Below, one piece after another: positions 13,631 to 26,189 of a DNA stretch of 64,000 nucleotides (positions within the stretch are counted from its first letter, which is position 1; each line of letters begins with the position of its first letter). Below the pieces are notes generated by a model. That model worked only from the letters and a program-made list of their open reading frames with translations. It was not told the origin of the DNA and did not search any database. Location: positions 496,001 through 560,000 of the forward strand of contig MBPM02000002.1 in the NCBI GenBank assembly GCA_001695595.3. Direction: 5' to 3'. Origin of the DNA: Plasmopara viticola (taxonomy: Eukaryota > Oomycota > Peronosporomycetes > Peronosporales > Peronosporaceae). Made by a program: the position numbers and the translations under genes.

Positions 13631-14335
13631 CTAATCTCTTTCATACTCGGGCGCGCGAGGCTCTTCAAGTGGAGGTGACTCGCTCCCATACGAGAACAAA
13701 TCGAATCTTCGCTTTCGCGGGATACCGTCCACGGCACTGCCATGACTGATCCCATTTGTCAATTTAAGCTTGCGATTTCTTAAATACGTGAGCGCATTGC
13801 GCAGTTGAATCTTCGTAGGCATTGGATCTGGATTAAATGCCCCGCGTTGATGCAATGCTGTCAGCTCCTTGTAAATGGCCATGGGCTTTACCTCGGGATC
13901 CTCGTGCAACATGCGTACAATGTGTGTCTTCATTTCCTCGGTCACAGACGTCTGCAAAGGCTCAGCCGATTCATGTTCATCACTTAGATGCTGATACGCC
14001 TGACAAATGATTCCCGCAAGTGTAAGCTGGCATGTGGACATGCGCACCTGCACAGGACATAGACGTAGCAAGCCATTTTCGTCGAGTTTATTACCTTTGG
14101 GGTGGCACAAAGCAGAGGTGCACCTAGTCCACTGAACTTTCATCTTGTGCTCGGTAGTTGCGACATTGACGCCACAATTTTCGTGATTCATTGTACAATT
14201 AACGAGGTGTGTATTGATGATTGCATTGCGCTTGAGCGAGCGACGGAATTCGTTCATTTCGACCTCGCTCTTGGTCTCGCCAATGATGTACCAGCCACCG
14301 TCGTCTGGATTGTGCAGCAGACGTCGAATATCCAT
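13631..14335 (-). CDS. Cys-rich hypothetical protein, possibly derived from a mobile-element family
   Basis: Single-exon frame of 234 aa, starting at the ATG at 14335. The in-frame codon further upstream is a TTG, so I did not use it. The N-terminal part opens with a hydrophobic GGWYIIGETKSEVE segment, followed by paired cysteines (NCTMNHENCG, TRCTSALCHP) suggesting a small zinc-binding fold. A helical middle part (EEMKTHIVRMLHEDPEVKP) and a basic stretch (PRKRRF) follow, with an acidic, proline-containing end. I do not recognise a named family with certainty. The layout recalls N-terminal zinc regions of long multi-copy oomycete proteins that go on into MULE-type transposase domains, but no transposase core follows here. 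It could be a truncated element or a free-standing gene. It points towards the PNGase gene. Confidence 0.55.
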   Translation of the reverse strand: MDIRRLLHNPDDGGWYIIGETKSEVEMNEFRRSLKRNAIINTHLVNCTMNHENCGVNVATTEHKMKVQWTRCTSALCHPKGNKLDENGLLRLCPVQVRMSTCQLTLAGIICQAYQHLSDEHESAEPLQTSVTEEMKTHIVRMLHEDPEVKPMAIYKELTALHQRGAFNPDPMPTKIQLRNALTYLRNRKLKLTNGISHGSAVDGIPRKRRFDLFSYGSESPPLEEPRAPEYERD

Positions 14336-14391
14336 ACGGGAGGGGGTCGAACGTGTCAAAAGGTGGTCGATAGCGAACTTATCGCGTTTAA

Positions 14392-14751
14392 TTTCAAAAT
14401 GAGCGATTGTACACGATAGAAAAGACTGCGATTGTCACCGGATGCTTGTCACACTCCAAGTTTTTGTCAAACGCACTAGCGTCTCTTGGCCGTAAACAAA
14501 ATTTGGTCGATCGCGAAGGTTTCGAGCAAATGAACCAGTGCCGCTTGGCAATCGACCTGGTGATGAGGCGGCGTGGACAAACAAGTTCGTGGCACACAGC
14601 GCTTGCCACAACCGGTAGAGATTGGAAAATGAAGAGATTCCTCACCGAAGTGCAAATTGTCGAACGTCGTCAAAAAGATGATGTGCAAAGGATGCGGGCG
14701 CTCAGCTTCATGTCAACAGCCGACGGCGAGAGCAATACTGTAGACTGTTGA
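14392..14751 (+). CDS. orphan open frame, possible terminal exon
   Basis: An open frame from 14392 to the stop at 14751 encodes about 119 residues with even composition and many charged residues (SLGRKQNLVDREGFEQMNQ, then GRDWKMKRFLTEVQIVERRQ). It looks more like coding sequence than the neighbouring frames. There is no ATG near its 5' end, and the first in-frame ATG is at 14530. If real, it is probably the last exon of a gene whose earlier exons I could not find, or a decayed gene. It is divergent from the hypothetical gene on the other strand. No family recognised. Confidence 0.3.
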   Translation, partial: FQNERLYTIEKTAIVTGCLSHSKFLSNALASLGRKQNLVDREGFEQMNQCRLAIDLVMRRRGQTSSWHTALATTGRDWKMKRFLTEVQIVERRQKDDVQRMRALSFMSTADGESNTVDC

Positions 14752-17689
14752 CAGCAGCGTAGACAATCCAACTTTGTTCACTGTCCCGCGATTGCGATCC
14801 GCTCGAGCTTGTAAATTGTATGTGCTCGAAATCAAATAAGTCGAATGTTGAACGTTGGACGTTGAATATACCAATCATTATTCGTATCCCAGATTAGTCT
14901 CCACAATGAATTGCTCTTTTCTACAATTATGGCCTCTACACTTGCAAACACAATACAAAAGTCTGAGCTAGCTTCACATAAACACATAGCTTTTCTTTGA
15001 TAATATGTATGTATCGGTATGTCGACCAATTAGAAAAAATCAGCCAAAAATTTATTCACATTCAAAGAAAACCAAAATACTTTCTGCTCTGCGATAAATA
15101 TTTTTCTACCGAGTGCACGGCCCTGCTTCGCAAATTCCTGTGCGAGTTATGCGGCCTCGCACTCATTCCTTATTCGGTTTCAATATAAACTCCCTCCTTC
15201 CCAATCAACCACTCTCTTGTACTATACCCCTGAGCTTGCAACGTTGAGAACCGTATCGACTCATGGACGATGGGATCGTTTCCTTGCGGGGGGTTACATT
15301 TAACCATTGTCATGGCCGTTTTTTTCAGTGGCAAGTGCAGACATTGCAACAAAAAAAAGCAGCCATTACGGTATAATCGTGCGGATCCAATACCTGATAC
15401 CGGATCATTCTTTCTCTGATCGACGTACGGATCAAATGTCACGCAGCAATATTACTTTCTTTATAGTCGCGGCCGCGGATGATTGTCAGTCACACAGTCA
15501 ATTTTCACGTCTAGGCCACTATTTAACGCTACCATTAAGTACAGGCTATTATTATACTTATACACAATCCGATCTCGTGATTCACCCCGTGGTGTCGAAA
15601 ACCCGCTAGTCAGCAAGAGACGAGGGCGCATTGATACAGGGTACAATTATGCAGCGCGATGCGACGGTGGGGTGTGCGAGGGATTTGGTCGTCTGTTGCC
15701 GTGTACTACATCAGTAAACTGATGCGATGCATCTAAGCCGTGCTCTTTTATCGGAAAAAAAGGTCTTGTCGCGGTTTATCTTATAAGAAGAAGACAGTTG
15801 AATGAATGCGTCAGCAAAGAATCTTGTTCACCAAGGTTTCACCGTCTCAAAAAAACAAAAAAGCGCCAAAAGTTTGATTCGCCAGCGTGAGTAACGACCA
15901 TATGAGGAATCAGTGCGCTTGAGCGGGAAAATACCGATTAACGAAGGCTCTGATAGCCCGCCCAGTGTATTGGAAAGGTGTCTAAAAATTGGATCTCTTT
16001 GTATTTTAATAAATGAGATTGTTTTAAATAATCATATTGATAAGGTCTTTGACTTGCCTTTGCAAAATTACTTTTAATACCTGATTGACATTGAGCGCCG
16101 TTCCACGTTTCGTTACATGCCCGCCGCATAATTCCTAGTCTCCTCTTGATTTGCTGCGGGAAAGTACACAGGCTGGTCCTCCGTATACAAGTATATTACC
16201 GCGCTCTCTTTACATCAGTTTTCTATACTTTTGTGATAGAGGACGCAGAGGTACCATATGAGAATTAGTGAGCGATAAAAGGACTGGCGTAGGCACCACC
16301 GAATTCAATTCTCGCTACAACTTACATACAAAGTCGATACATGTACAGAGATATGATCCAAATTTTGGGCGGGATAAACTTGCGATCGCCATTATCAGCT
16401 CGATGGCGTGCAGTGTGTGCAGTGCGTGGTACAAGTACGAGCTGGAAGCACTGTGTTTCGCTATTTTGAGCTGCCAACTGATTGATTAGTCATTACGGCT
16501 TGTTTTTCAAAATATTAGAATTATAAAAATGTTCCAATGAAGCACACACGGGGAGGCTGACCATAAAGTACCACCAGTGCATTGCTTACTGGATTGCAAA
16601 CATCGTGTCATATCGCATCATCTTGATGCTAAGGCATTTGATTGAAGTCCTGCAGCTTCAAATTTTGTGAGGTGTGTATAATTGCTTTTAAAATAATAAA
16701 AACGAAGACACTATCTCAGTACATTAAATTAGCAGCAGAGGCTTCCGAACACTCAGACATTTACAACTCAACTGACCAATTCTTAGTCTTAATATTTTGC
16801 GTATTTGCCAATGTGACTCGATATTTCGAATTGTAATTTACCCCCTAGCAAAGGCTTGTAATTGGCTAAAAAGAGAATCGTTGCCCATAAACGTCACTCA
16901 AAGGGAAGCACACTTCACGCTGTTTGAACCCAGACCCCCAATTTAACGCCCAATTCCCGTTTGTGATCGGCCTGAGGAGCGACCAACACGTCACGGAATA
17001 ATTCTTATTATACATTTACTACCCTTCTATGATATCTATGGTAGTTCCCTCTGTCCTAGAGACCCAATATGTCTTTAAGCTTCTGCTGCAGGGCATGTTC
17101 TGATGTTGTGGCCACGGACACTGCAATGACGACATCTTTGCCGAGGCGGTGCAATTGGTACTGCTGTATATTGGACTCGTTCGAGCTGCAAAGGGACTCG
17201 TTGCGTCGATGCAGAGGGTCTACCGCAACCCTGTACCCGCACAAGGTCCAGGACGGTAGATTCTGAAGTGCAAGTACACGGCTCAACAACACCCTTTTGC
17301 GATGTTTCCCAGCTGTTTTTTAAACGTCGGAAATACTCATTAGCGCTGGCTCAAGATCCAGTGGATTTTAGACGAATGTACCAAGCCTTAGTAGCTGAAG
17401 AAGCCACTAATGCTAATCAAGATCTTAAATGACAAAGGTACCAAGAGACCATTCCGCCCAATTTGGGGAGCATGTCGACAGGAATGTCCCATTGTCGACG
17501 TCAATTATCCTGAAGATTTCACGACAAAGATTGGTACAGTTCGCTACAAATTCGCGTCATCTTTGCGTTAATAAGCGAATCTTGACAAGGTCATATTTTG
17601 TCATTATTGCTCAGCGTTTGCAAGTATTCTTGGCGAACAGCGCGTGTACCAGCAATCAAGATTTCTCCCATCATGTTTCAGAACAAAAA
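14752..17689. other. gene-poor region, nothing supportable
   Basis: Short open frames on both strands overlap each other, mostly lack an ATG and show no domain signature. The sequence is AT-leaning and broken by frequent stops. I see no RNA gene, repeat array or intact element. Confidence 0.5.
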
Positions 17690-18860
17690 AACAAACCTTA
17701 TGTGACTTTTGCGCGTTGTCTGGTAATTTCCTGTGTGAGCACAGTAAGCTGACCTTCACAAGCCAAACTTGCAGCGGCATCCACCGTCAGTAAGTCGCCT
17801 GAATCAAATAAAAGCAGACCATATACATTTCATGTGATCAACAAAGCTTTATGACGTAGCATAGGACTTACCTGTAGATACTGTGATCCGTTTTTTAAGA
17901 CAGCAAGCGCTCGCAATGTTGTCACATGGCCGTAGTGACGCTTGCCATGAAGATAAGCGGACACAAATTTTTCTTCGAAGCAAAGTCAGGTCTGTTCAAC
18001 AGACAGCAGCACGCGCGGAGGGAACGTAACGCGCATTTGTGGGATCTTTGCGTCAAAACAACTCGGCTTATCACAACTAAAGATTATCCAGGCATTTGGG
18101 ATTTTATATATGCTTCCGTCGAAGCAAAAGACCTTCGATGGTTGCAAATAATGTTTTTGCTGATGTGCTACGACACAGAAAGTGTATTGCGTCGGGATAT
18201 TTCTGGCCCAGAGCTTTCGTTTACGCTAACTCCCGATCCGTAACGAAACGACCATCCGTGCCGAATTTATACTGTTCAAAAACATTTCTAAGCTTTCCCA
18301 CAGTCCTCAGATAATCTTCCGTTCGCTTCTCATGAAAGCGTAAGCGAAGGTGAAGGTATTGCATGTTGCACTCAAATCAATGGTGTGCAGCAATGACAAT
18401 TGTGCTTCTTGGTATTGTAGGTTGCGTCAATGACCCATATGTGCGCAGCGTTAAACTTGCTACAAATTTCCCTGGTCGAGGGAGAGACAATAAACAAGTG
18501 CGTAAGTTGCTGTTGCTCGTCAAGCTTTAAGTAGTGTAGAGTTGTTGCCGCAAGATGGCCTAGCAAAGCAGAGAGCGGAGGGCGCTCAGCTAGCAGCCAG
18601 TTGCGTTCGGAGGACCGTATGTTGTGTATGTCTTGAATTGTGCGCAAGACATCATTGTTTTTACGTCAGGTTGGTAAAAGTGCGAGATTGGGTTACGCCG
18701 GCCTAGTTTTAAGACCGATTGTCGGGCTTCAACAGTTTGGACGCGACCTTGAGGGTGTGCCAATAGATGAGCGAAGGGCTCATCATTATGAGCAACTTCA
18801 ACTCGCCATGTGAGCACTTCTTTACGTCTGATATTGGCCTGAAAGGGTCAAGCAGTGCCT
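17690..18860 (-). pseudogene. degenerate MULE-type transposase
   Basis: Read on the minus strand, broken frames line up in the order of a Mutator-like (MULE) transposase. First comes a zinc-finger end with WRVEVAHND followed by AHPQGR (about 18700-18820). Next is the DDE core with VIDATYNTKKHN, whose first Asp is at 18427-18429, and TFTFAYAFMRSE. The next part is DYLRTVGKLRNVF and VTDRELA, with the second Asp at 18236-18238. It ends with EKFVSAYLHGKRHYGHVTT and the typical C-terminal TGDLLTV (about 17743-17810). Frameshifts near 18650 and 18315 and an in-frame stop at 18221-18223 show that it is dead. No terminal inverted repeats or target duplication were found, so the ends of the element are unknown. 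Confidence 0.8.
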
Positions 18861-21800
18861 CGGCTGGATTTGAACCGTATACGGGCTACTTTAACATGAG
18901 ATGCTATCTTGTTGCCAGAGGAACGATTAAGGACCAACATCTCCACTTCATCATCTTGATGCTACTCCACTCTCTTTGCTCTCATAATGGTGGTGAAATA
19001 TTCATGTACTAACACAAACGCCTTTACTGCGTCTCTTGCCGCATCAATCGTCTCGTAACCAAGCTCAGCGGGTGGGGAAAGGTTTTTTGGATGAGGAAGC
19101 TCAGGGCTTTGAAGGATATGGGATGACGCTCAATTGGGTTCTAAGATTAATTGTCTCCTTGTTCAAATCCTTACAAGTCTGCTGGTTAGCCAATTCCAAG
19201 CTTCTACAAAGGCGGGGGGGGCAAAAAGGGGCGGAGGATGATTTCCTAAACTTTCATTTAAACGAGAGTTAAATGCATCTATAACGCTAATTGCTTTAAG
19301 AGGTAGCACTATACTATAATGACAGCAGTGCGATCCCTCAAACGATGAGAGCATATAATTTACGAAAAAATGAGTTGTTGGTTAAGTTGCTGTGAGCGAA
19401 GTAAACAGTAGCTCGGGCGTTAGTTTTTCCATCCTTAAAATTACAATCGATACCACAGCTGTTAAATACGCTGTTGGCTGACAAAATGTCATAAACATAT
19501 TGGCAATAATGTCGGAAATACAGGGCAATTTTGTCTTTTTTTGTTGCCATATAACTTTCTCGACCATCAAGGGCATTCAAAGATGCATTAGTCCATAGCT
19601 GCTCTTACAATGTCACTTGAATAGTATTTTAAGCCACTCAGGGCAATTTTTGAGGTCATGAAGACTAGAAAGCTTTGTGATAGCATCAAGCATGTGTATA
19701 TAAGGCTCAGCCATGAATACCGTATTAGTGTATGTATGTGACGCCTCATCGCACATACTGTGCAGTGTGTCCTCTAGCACGCGGTTGACGTTTTCGATTG
19801 CTCATCTTTCTGTAAATCATCTGATGTATCGATCGGCGAACAGGTTCCAATAACAAAATCAGCCTTAGGAAATGCGCAGCGGCTAACAATGGGTGCCTAC
19901 GTATCACTATTGCGTCCGAAAAGGCCAAGATATAAAAATACCAAATTCACAAACGACTTTGCTGTTTGCTTCGCAGTATAACTGTCCAACCAGGTGCCTA
20001 GGTCACCATCTTTCTTAGGCGGCACCTATGCTTATATTGCCAATAACTCTCGACGATTTAAAGACAAAGTCGAGACTCATGGGCAACTAACGGTCTTTGT
20101 TAGTGTTAAGGTCTGTACGTGTAAGCCGCATGTTCGTATGTTCGACAAGTGTCACAGATCCTTGTATGTTCGTCTCACCAGTCGTATTTGTGGGACTTTA
20201 ATGTTGTAATGACCAAGTTAACCTTTTTTATCTTGCCTCAAACCGCCCTGATTGAAGCATCACGTGTCTGCGTAAGTGTATCGTATTCCGGCTAGATCTG
20301 CCAAATACTTCTTGTAGGGAAGAATATTAGTTACTCACTGATAGCGATGCAAGTTCGATTGCACTCAAGAATTTGACTACTCAATTTAAGCATCTTCACC
20401 TGCAATAGAAAATTTCATCAAAAGGATACCGTACTTGTATATTTAATGATATCGTTCGTCAATAGCTCTGCTGACGTATGCGTACTTTATAATAATAACT
20501 ATAATTTGCGTGCGCAAAAGTGCGTCGGCGAGCAAATTGAGTTTGCCATGCAATTTTCTATACGAAAGTATAACTTTGCAAATAAGGACAGTCTTCTTGC
20601 TAATTTTATCGAACAATTAAGCGTTTTCGTCGCCGTCCATACAAATTGTTCTGTAACGACCGCACTTAGCTTGTAATTTGGAAGACGCACTTAAATCTTC
20701 GCATGTGTGCAATGTATTTCATGCAATACCTTATAGCGAGCGCAGCAATCCGCTCGGTAGCCCAAGACACTTATACTTAGACACTCACTGACGTCCGCCC
20801 TCATCTAGTCGCAATAATGTTCGACCAATTGCACTATCGGAAACTTCGCTTATGAGAATTAAGTCTCCACAAGGCTTTTCTGGATGCTATATACGACAAC
20901 CTAGTGCTGGCTCTCTCAACGTCCTTCAATGTCCTTTGTAGTAGACCGGTTACAGGTTTTGCGAACGTCAGCACTGAGCTTGTGCAAATAGTTGAATACT
21001 TTCTCTAATCGATTCGGAAACGGGGCGCAGGTCCTTCCGAGCTGACTTAGACTTTATCGGGATCTTTACGTAGACAATTAGAACTCCGCCGATTCTTCGA
21101 TGCTAGAAAACTAATAGAAGTTGGCGGACAGAGTCTCGGTAAATTTTTTGGCACATTTGGGGGAGGCAAAAAGTTCTTTGCGAAAAGTCGGCTGAAAACA
21201 ATGGGAAATGCCCAAGTGAACAATGCAACTCCTAAAAAAACAGGTTTTTTATGCAATATGAGGACTGCTTGAAAAGGTGCATTCGGTGATTCGGTACAAA
21301 ACAATCATATTGTCGAATTCTTCTTGCATTCAAAAAAGCAGAGGTCGGCATACTTCGTCGAACTTTGCAGACGATGCCGTAGTACAGGGCATCTTCAAAG
21401 ACGGCTTGATCATCAGAATTCTGAGCCTTATGTAAACGCCCCAGCACATTAAATTCTGAGCTTCATGCAAATTCCCCAGCACGCTGATTCCGCACTTGGC
21501 TCGTTGAACGTGAACATAAAAGACCGAAGTAGTACATGTAGCGTATTAAGGTCAGATGTCAATTTCGTGCTTTGCTGTGTTGGTGAGAACGGGTCGGCTG
21601 ACAGGGTCTAAAGCCATCATCGTATAAGCCACAAGGCTGAGAGATTTGTAACTAAAAGAGTGTTCGCTGTATTTTGTTCGTCGACTTTCGAAGTTACTTC
21701 GATAATCAGCAACTTTCCAGCGCAATTTGAAGACCGTGAGCTGAGACGCTCGACAAGCGATCCGTAAAAACCTATCGGCTATTATGAGTAAACGACTTGG

Positions 21801-23734
21801 AATTTTCTTGAAGACGCTTCAGAATTCAAAATCGATCCGAAGTAATTGCGATCCGACCGCAAGGGTCATCATCAAGAGCAATTCTAAGTGCATGCAATCG
21901 GTCGCGCTGGAGCTGCCTCTTTTTTAATAAAAAAGCGCAATGTCGAGAAGGAACGCATTTTTCTAGTATCGCCGAGGCCAGTGGCAATTATCTTGAATTT
22001 CTCTCATCAACGCCAAGAGCTTCTTGTAAACTAGCACAATTATTCTTTAGATTACTCGCGGAAGACATTGGAAATGCTTTAGCACGACTCTTCACAGGCC
22101 GTTGCAGTTAGTAAAAAGTTCTAAATTCAAATTAGATGTGGTCGCGTTGGCCTCTCAGCACCCGGCTTTTCATTTTGCCAAAGCCAAGACATTCCGGAGA
22201 TGAATCGTCTCAACCCAATAAGTAAGAATTGAGCTTTAAGCTCAGGAATGTTTCGTACTTTGTCTTACTTGTCTAAGCTTTAAGCTGTCATTTCGCTGAG
22301 AATTTCATCCGAACCTCATAGTATTGAGCCGTGGTGGTGATAGTGCTAGATACTATTCAGGCGTGCCCCCACACCGAGTGCAGACAATCCTTAGCGTCAG
22401 GCTTTTAACGATGGCGAGTGCAAATCTCAAGTGGAAAATGATTTGGTGCCTGAAATATGAGCATAGACCGTTAAGTGTTGTTGAAGCAATTAGAACTTAC
22501 AAGCTAAGTGCCGAGCAAAGACACCACATGACAGGTGACTTCCGGAGAGCTCTTCAGGTGCACGAAGTAGATAAGCTGATACCTCGGTGCCAAGTCCTGC
22601 ATCGGTCGGGTATATCTATTCAATTGATCTCTCCCTTCCTACCCAGCATGATAAAGTCAACCAGCCCTTGACCACTATGATAGTGACTTTGGTTACTAAA
22701 TCGACCCGAGAAAATCTACTAAGGGTTGGCGTCTTCGACCTCATTTCCATCAAATAAGTGGTGATCTTATCAACAGTAGTGTCCTAGGTAAAATGTTTGC
22801 TTATCGAGATCTTGGACTCCCCTGGTTTTGATGAGGCCATTTACATGGTCGTTGAGTCTGACGTCAGGTCTGAATCCTTTTTGAGCGCTATTGCAGGCGA
22901 TGAGGCAATCTCAGCGATGTTGTAGTTGACTTGAGGCATCTTCGTAGGTTTTTCAGGTCAATGCCTGACCAAGTCTTCACCGGGGCGCACGCAGCGCTCC
23001 TCGTTAAATTTACCATTCGAAGGCAAGGGTGTCAATGATCGATCAACGAATGAATACAGTCGTCGCACATTTCTCGTCACGGTGAGTAGAAACGTTCTTT
23101 TAGAGTATTTCTTGCATTAGCGGCTCTCTAGCGGTCGAGCATTTTACGACTTACCGCCTGCGATACAGGTGCAACGTTTTACGCAGATACCGATTTTGGT
23201 AAGGATACACGTTAAAGCCAAAAAAACCTGCTTTAGAATCGATTTGGTTAAATTGAAACAAGTCGGCATATGCTTTGCTGCCTGTATGGTCACCGTTATG
23301 ATCGAACCGGCTTTTCGTTTAACGTCGAAGAGTGACTGATGACACCAATCCCTCTCCTGATGGATGCAATACAAGCATTGGGGAGGAGGGTATAGTTACG
23401 TGGACCCAAGCACTTGTGGGCGTCTAATTTTAAAAGAATTGTGATTTCTAGTTCGTGGGGTAGGATATAGTTCCAGGGCTGGAGGTAGTGCTTGTGAAGA
23501 ATACTATGTAGGACCGATGTAGGAAGAACCCTGTACAATTTCAATCGTTTCTTAGACTGCAAACAAAGTCTACCAAGAATGACCGTCTATTATCGATGTG
23601 TACGCCTTCTCTGTGGAAGGTGTTTGTCGTAGTATGTTTGAACGTTAAAAGGAACATTATTAAGTACTTTTCTCCGGTCTCAACTTTCTACGTTTTGAAC
23701 CACACTAAAAAAGTAGGGAGGATCCAAACATCAC
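18861..23734. other. gene-poor region, no confident gene
   Basis: This region holds scattered short frames only. A 115-residue plus-strand frame at 22324-22671 lacks a recognisable domain. Minus-strand frames at 23144-23562, next to PSMD12, have somewhat coding-like composition, but no start codon, splice partner or family could be supported. A G-rich run lies near 19205-19230. Parts may be flanks of the decayed MULE element. I see no RNA genes. Confidence 0.45.
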
Positions 23735-25191
23735 ATGAGCAGCACGGAGGAAATCGGTCAAAAAGCAGACCTTGGCCCGGAATACCAGCGCGTATTACCC
23801 AAAGCGCAAGCTGTGGCAGCCAGTGGCAATGTCGAGCATGGGTGTGAGATGTTGCTAGCGCTTGAAAAACAAGCGCGGCTCGCTAACGACGTTGCCACGC
23901 TCAAGTCTGTGGTGGCTTCCATCCTGACTCTCTGTGCGCAGCACAAGCGCTGGGAGATGCTTAAAAGCCATGCGGTGCTACTATCCAAGCGTCGTGCGCA
24001 AAAGGCATCCGCTGTCACCGTTGTGGTACAGCGTGCCATGGAATTTTTGGCCGAGACGCCATCGCACGCCGTGAAAATGGAGCTGATCAATGCGCTACGT
24101 TCTGTGGCTGAGGGAAAAATCTTTTTGGAAAAAGAGCGCGCTATATTGACGCAAATGTTATCACGTATGAAGGAGACACGAGGTGAGATTGACGAGGCCG
24201 CTACCATATTGCAAGAGGTGCACGTTGAGACGTACGGCGCCATGACGAAATTGGAAAAGACCGAGTATATCCTCGAACAGGTGCGGCTTACACTGGCCAA
24301 GAAGGATTTTGTGCGAGCCAACATATTAGCAAAGAAGATTTTGCGGCGCACGCTTGAAGAGAAGGAATTTCAAGAGTGCAAACTCAAATTCTACCACCTA
24401 ATGATCGAGTATGACACGCACGAGAACAATACGTTGGAGCTGTGTCGCCACTGGATGGCCATTTTCAATACAGATATTGTAAAGGAAAAGGACGACATGT
24501 GGAAAAAAGCATTAGAGCATGCAACCATTTTTGTCGTGCTATCGGCTTTTTCGAATCTCCAGACCGACCTTTTGCACACGTTGGCTCGAGAGAAGCGAAC
24601 TGAAAAGGTTCCAGACTATGCGGCAGTGCTTAAGCAGTTTACTACGCGCGAAATTATTGCGTTTCCGATGGAGCAGGATGCCGTTCTTAAGAGTCATCCG
24701 ATCTTCAACCATGTAGAGTGTGGTGCTGGATGGCGGAAGTTGCTCCATACGCGCGTTATTGAGCACAACATTCGCGTTGTGGCTGAGCATTACGAGCGTA
24801 TTCGCCTGCCTCACTTGGCAAACATGATTGGATTGTCGGAAGACGTAGGTTTGGATGGGTTTTGGTATTTGCCGATCGTGACCTGATTGTGTTTTTTTGA
24901 ACATTTTAGCTGGTGGAAAACAGTATTTCGACTTTAGTAAGCGACGGGTCCATTTATGCCAAGATTGACCGTCCTGCGAAACTCATTTCCTTTCACAGAC
25001 CTTTTCTACCGGAAGAACATTTATCCAACTGGTCAGGTATGTGGTTTTTAAAGCGATATTGCCTTTTGATTGGTCTGATACTTATATCAATGCATCTCTT
25101 GACGTTGACAGCGGATATTTCTCAGCTGCTTCGTCTTGTCGAGACGACGTGCCACTTGGTCAACAAAGAAAACATGATCCACAAGATATAA
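23735..25191 (+). CDS. PSMD12: 26S proteasome regulatory subunit Rpn5 (PSMD12)
   Basis: Non-ATPase subunit of the 19S lid, a PCI-domain scaffold that helps hold the Rpn11 deubiquitinase and joins lid to base. Exons: 23735-24844, 24910-25036 and 25112-25191, with introns of 65 and 75 nt. The donors are GTAGGT and GTATGT, and the acceptors end in TTTTAG and GACAG. The spliced product is 438 aa, close to human (456) and yeast (445). The helical-repeat N-terminal half is followed by the PCI winged-helix region in about the last 180 residues. The spliced end, TCHLVNKENMIHKI, matches the conserved Rpn5 C-terminal helix, and SIYAKIDRPA is the typical winged-helix segment. Without splicing, exon 1 would run 13 codons into intron 1 and stop. 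Convergent with the pICln gene. Confidence 0.96.
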
Positions 25192-25354
25192 GCGCGCAAG
25201 TGGTAGATTTTCACGTTGAGTGGGCAGTCCTACAAATGAGCAAAATATATGCAGTGACAATACAAGCAATCGGTTGCTTCGACTGCAGTAGTTCTTAACA
25301 AACTCGGCTCAGCATGACGACACAAATCCTAACACCAGCTACTGTTCGTTCCAG

Positions 25355-26046
25355 TTATAGCAGACTGTCCTCATCTGCATCGTCAAATTGCCCTTTTTCC
25401 ATTGCATGATCCTCCAATTCTGGAGAAACTTGTAGCATTGAGTCGAAGTGCGAAGCCAATTGAGCTGCTCGGGCACCATGCGCCACCTCGTCGTCATCGC
25501 AGATCCAGCCATCGTCGTCGTCCTCATCGTCATCTGGGTTCATCTCTGCTGACTTGCAGAAGGCGTCAAACAATTCTTCAACTACGCACATTAAGCCATG
25601 CATCCAAGTCAGTATTAGGTACATTTATATCGTAGCACCTCATGCCCCGAATACGCACGCGTATTGTCGTTTGTCGGTACAAAGCGTACTTCCGACAGAA
25701 CGTCCTGATGACTGATCTGGCAGTACAAACATGGCTTTGGAAAGGCCGCGAGGTCTCTACTGATAGCATGAAGCGTCACTGCACTCATTTCCCATGCATA
25801 ACCCACGTGTGTCTTGATTGCAGCGCCTAGCCAGATGACGCGGCTTGTGGTCACGAAAAGCGTGCCCGCTGATCCGCTGTGCGCTAGCAGCTGTGCTTCT
25901 CCATTGATGGCTTCATTAACATCGCTGTAAAGTGCATGGATTTCTACATTTGTGAAGCGAGCAAGCAGGAATTCCTCGTCGTCGATGCCAGTACGCAACA
26001 GCGGCGCATTGTCGTCACTCAAATCCGCGGCAGTCAAGACATTCAT
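25355..26046 (-). CDS. methylosome subunit pICln (CLNS1A-like)
   Basis: Chaperone of Sm proteins in the PRMT5 methylosome, needed for spliceosomal snRNP assembly in the cytoplasm. Exons on the minus strand: 25659-26046 and 25355-25581, with a 77-nt intron (donor GTGCGT, acceptor GCGTAG). The spliced product is 204 aa. Exon 1 encodes most of the PH-like fold, with RVIWLGA and SEVRFVPTND. Exon 2 continues with LEELFDAFCKSAEMNPD and a very acidic tail (DDDEDDDD), as in human pICln where FVPSD leads into the helix and the acidic region. I chose the ATG at 26046 because the upstream in-frame extension is low-complexity and unlike the family. An alternative donor at GTACCT would leave an implausible 41-nt intron. 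Confidence 0.9.
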
Positions 26047-26189
26047 TTTAATAGTCGGATGGGACAATTGAGTAAACTTTGGCTTATTTAAGGGACAACT
26101 TCGTCTTAATTCCGTGCAATAAAATGCAACGCTAAGCATATATTTTTCTTTGAAAATCTCATACATTTTTTATCCCCCAATCTATTATT

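Noticed and set aside
17926..18243. 105-codon plus-strand open frame
   Set aside because: It is antisense to the conserved minus-strand MULE segments and has no family signature.
18860..18875. GGTTCAAATCCAGCC on the minus strand, resembling a tRNA T-arm
   Set aside because: No matching acceptor stem, D-arm or anticodon arm could be folded, and the sequence lies at the edge of the degenerate MULE transposase.
22324..22671. 115-codon plus-strand open frame
   Set aside because: No recognisable domain, no splice partner and surrounding DNA full of stops; kept only as part of the gene-poor region.
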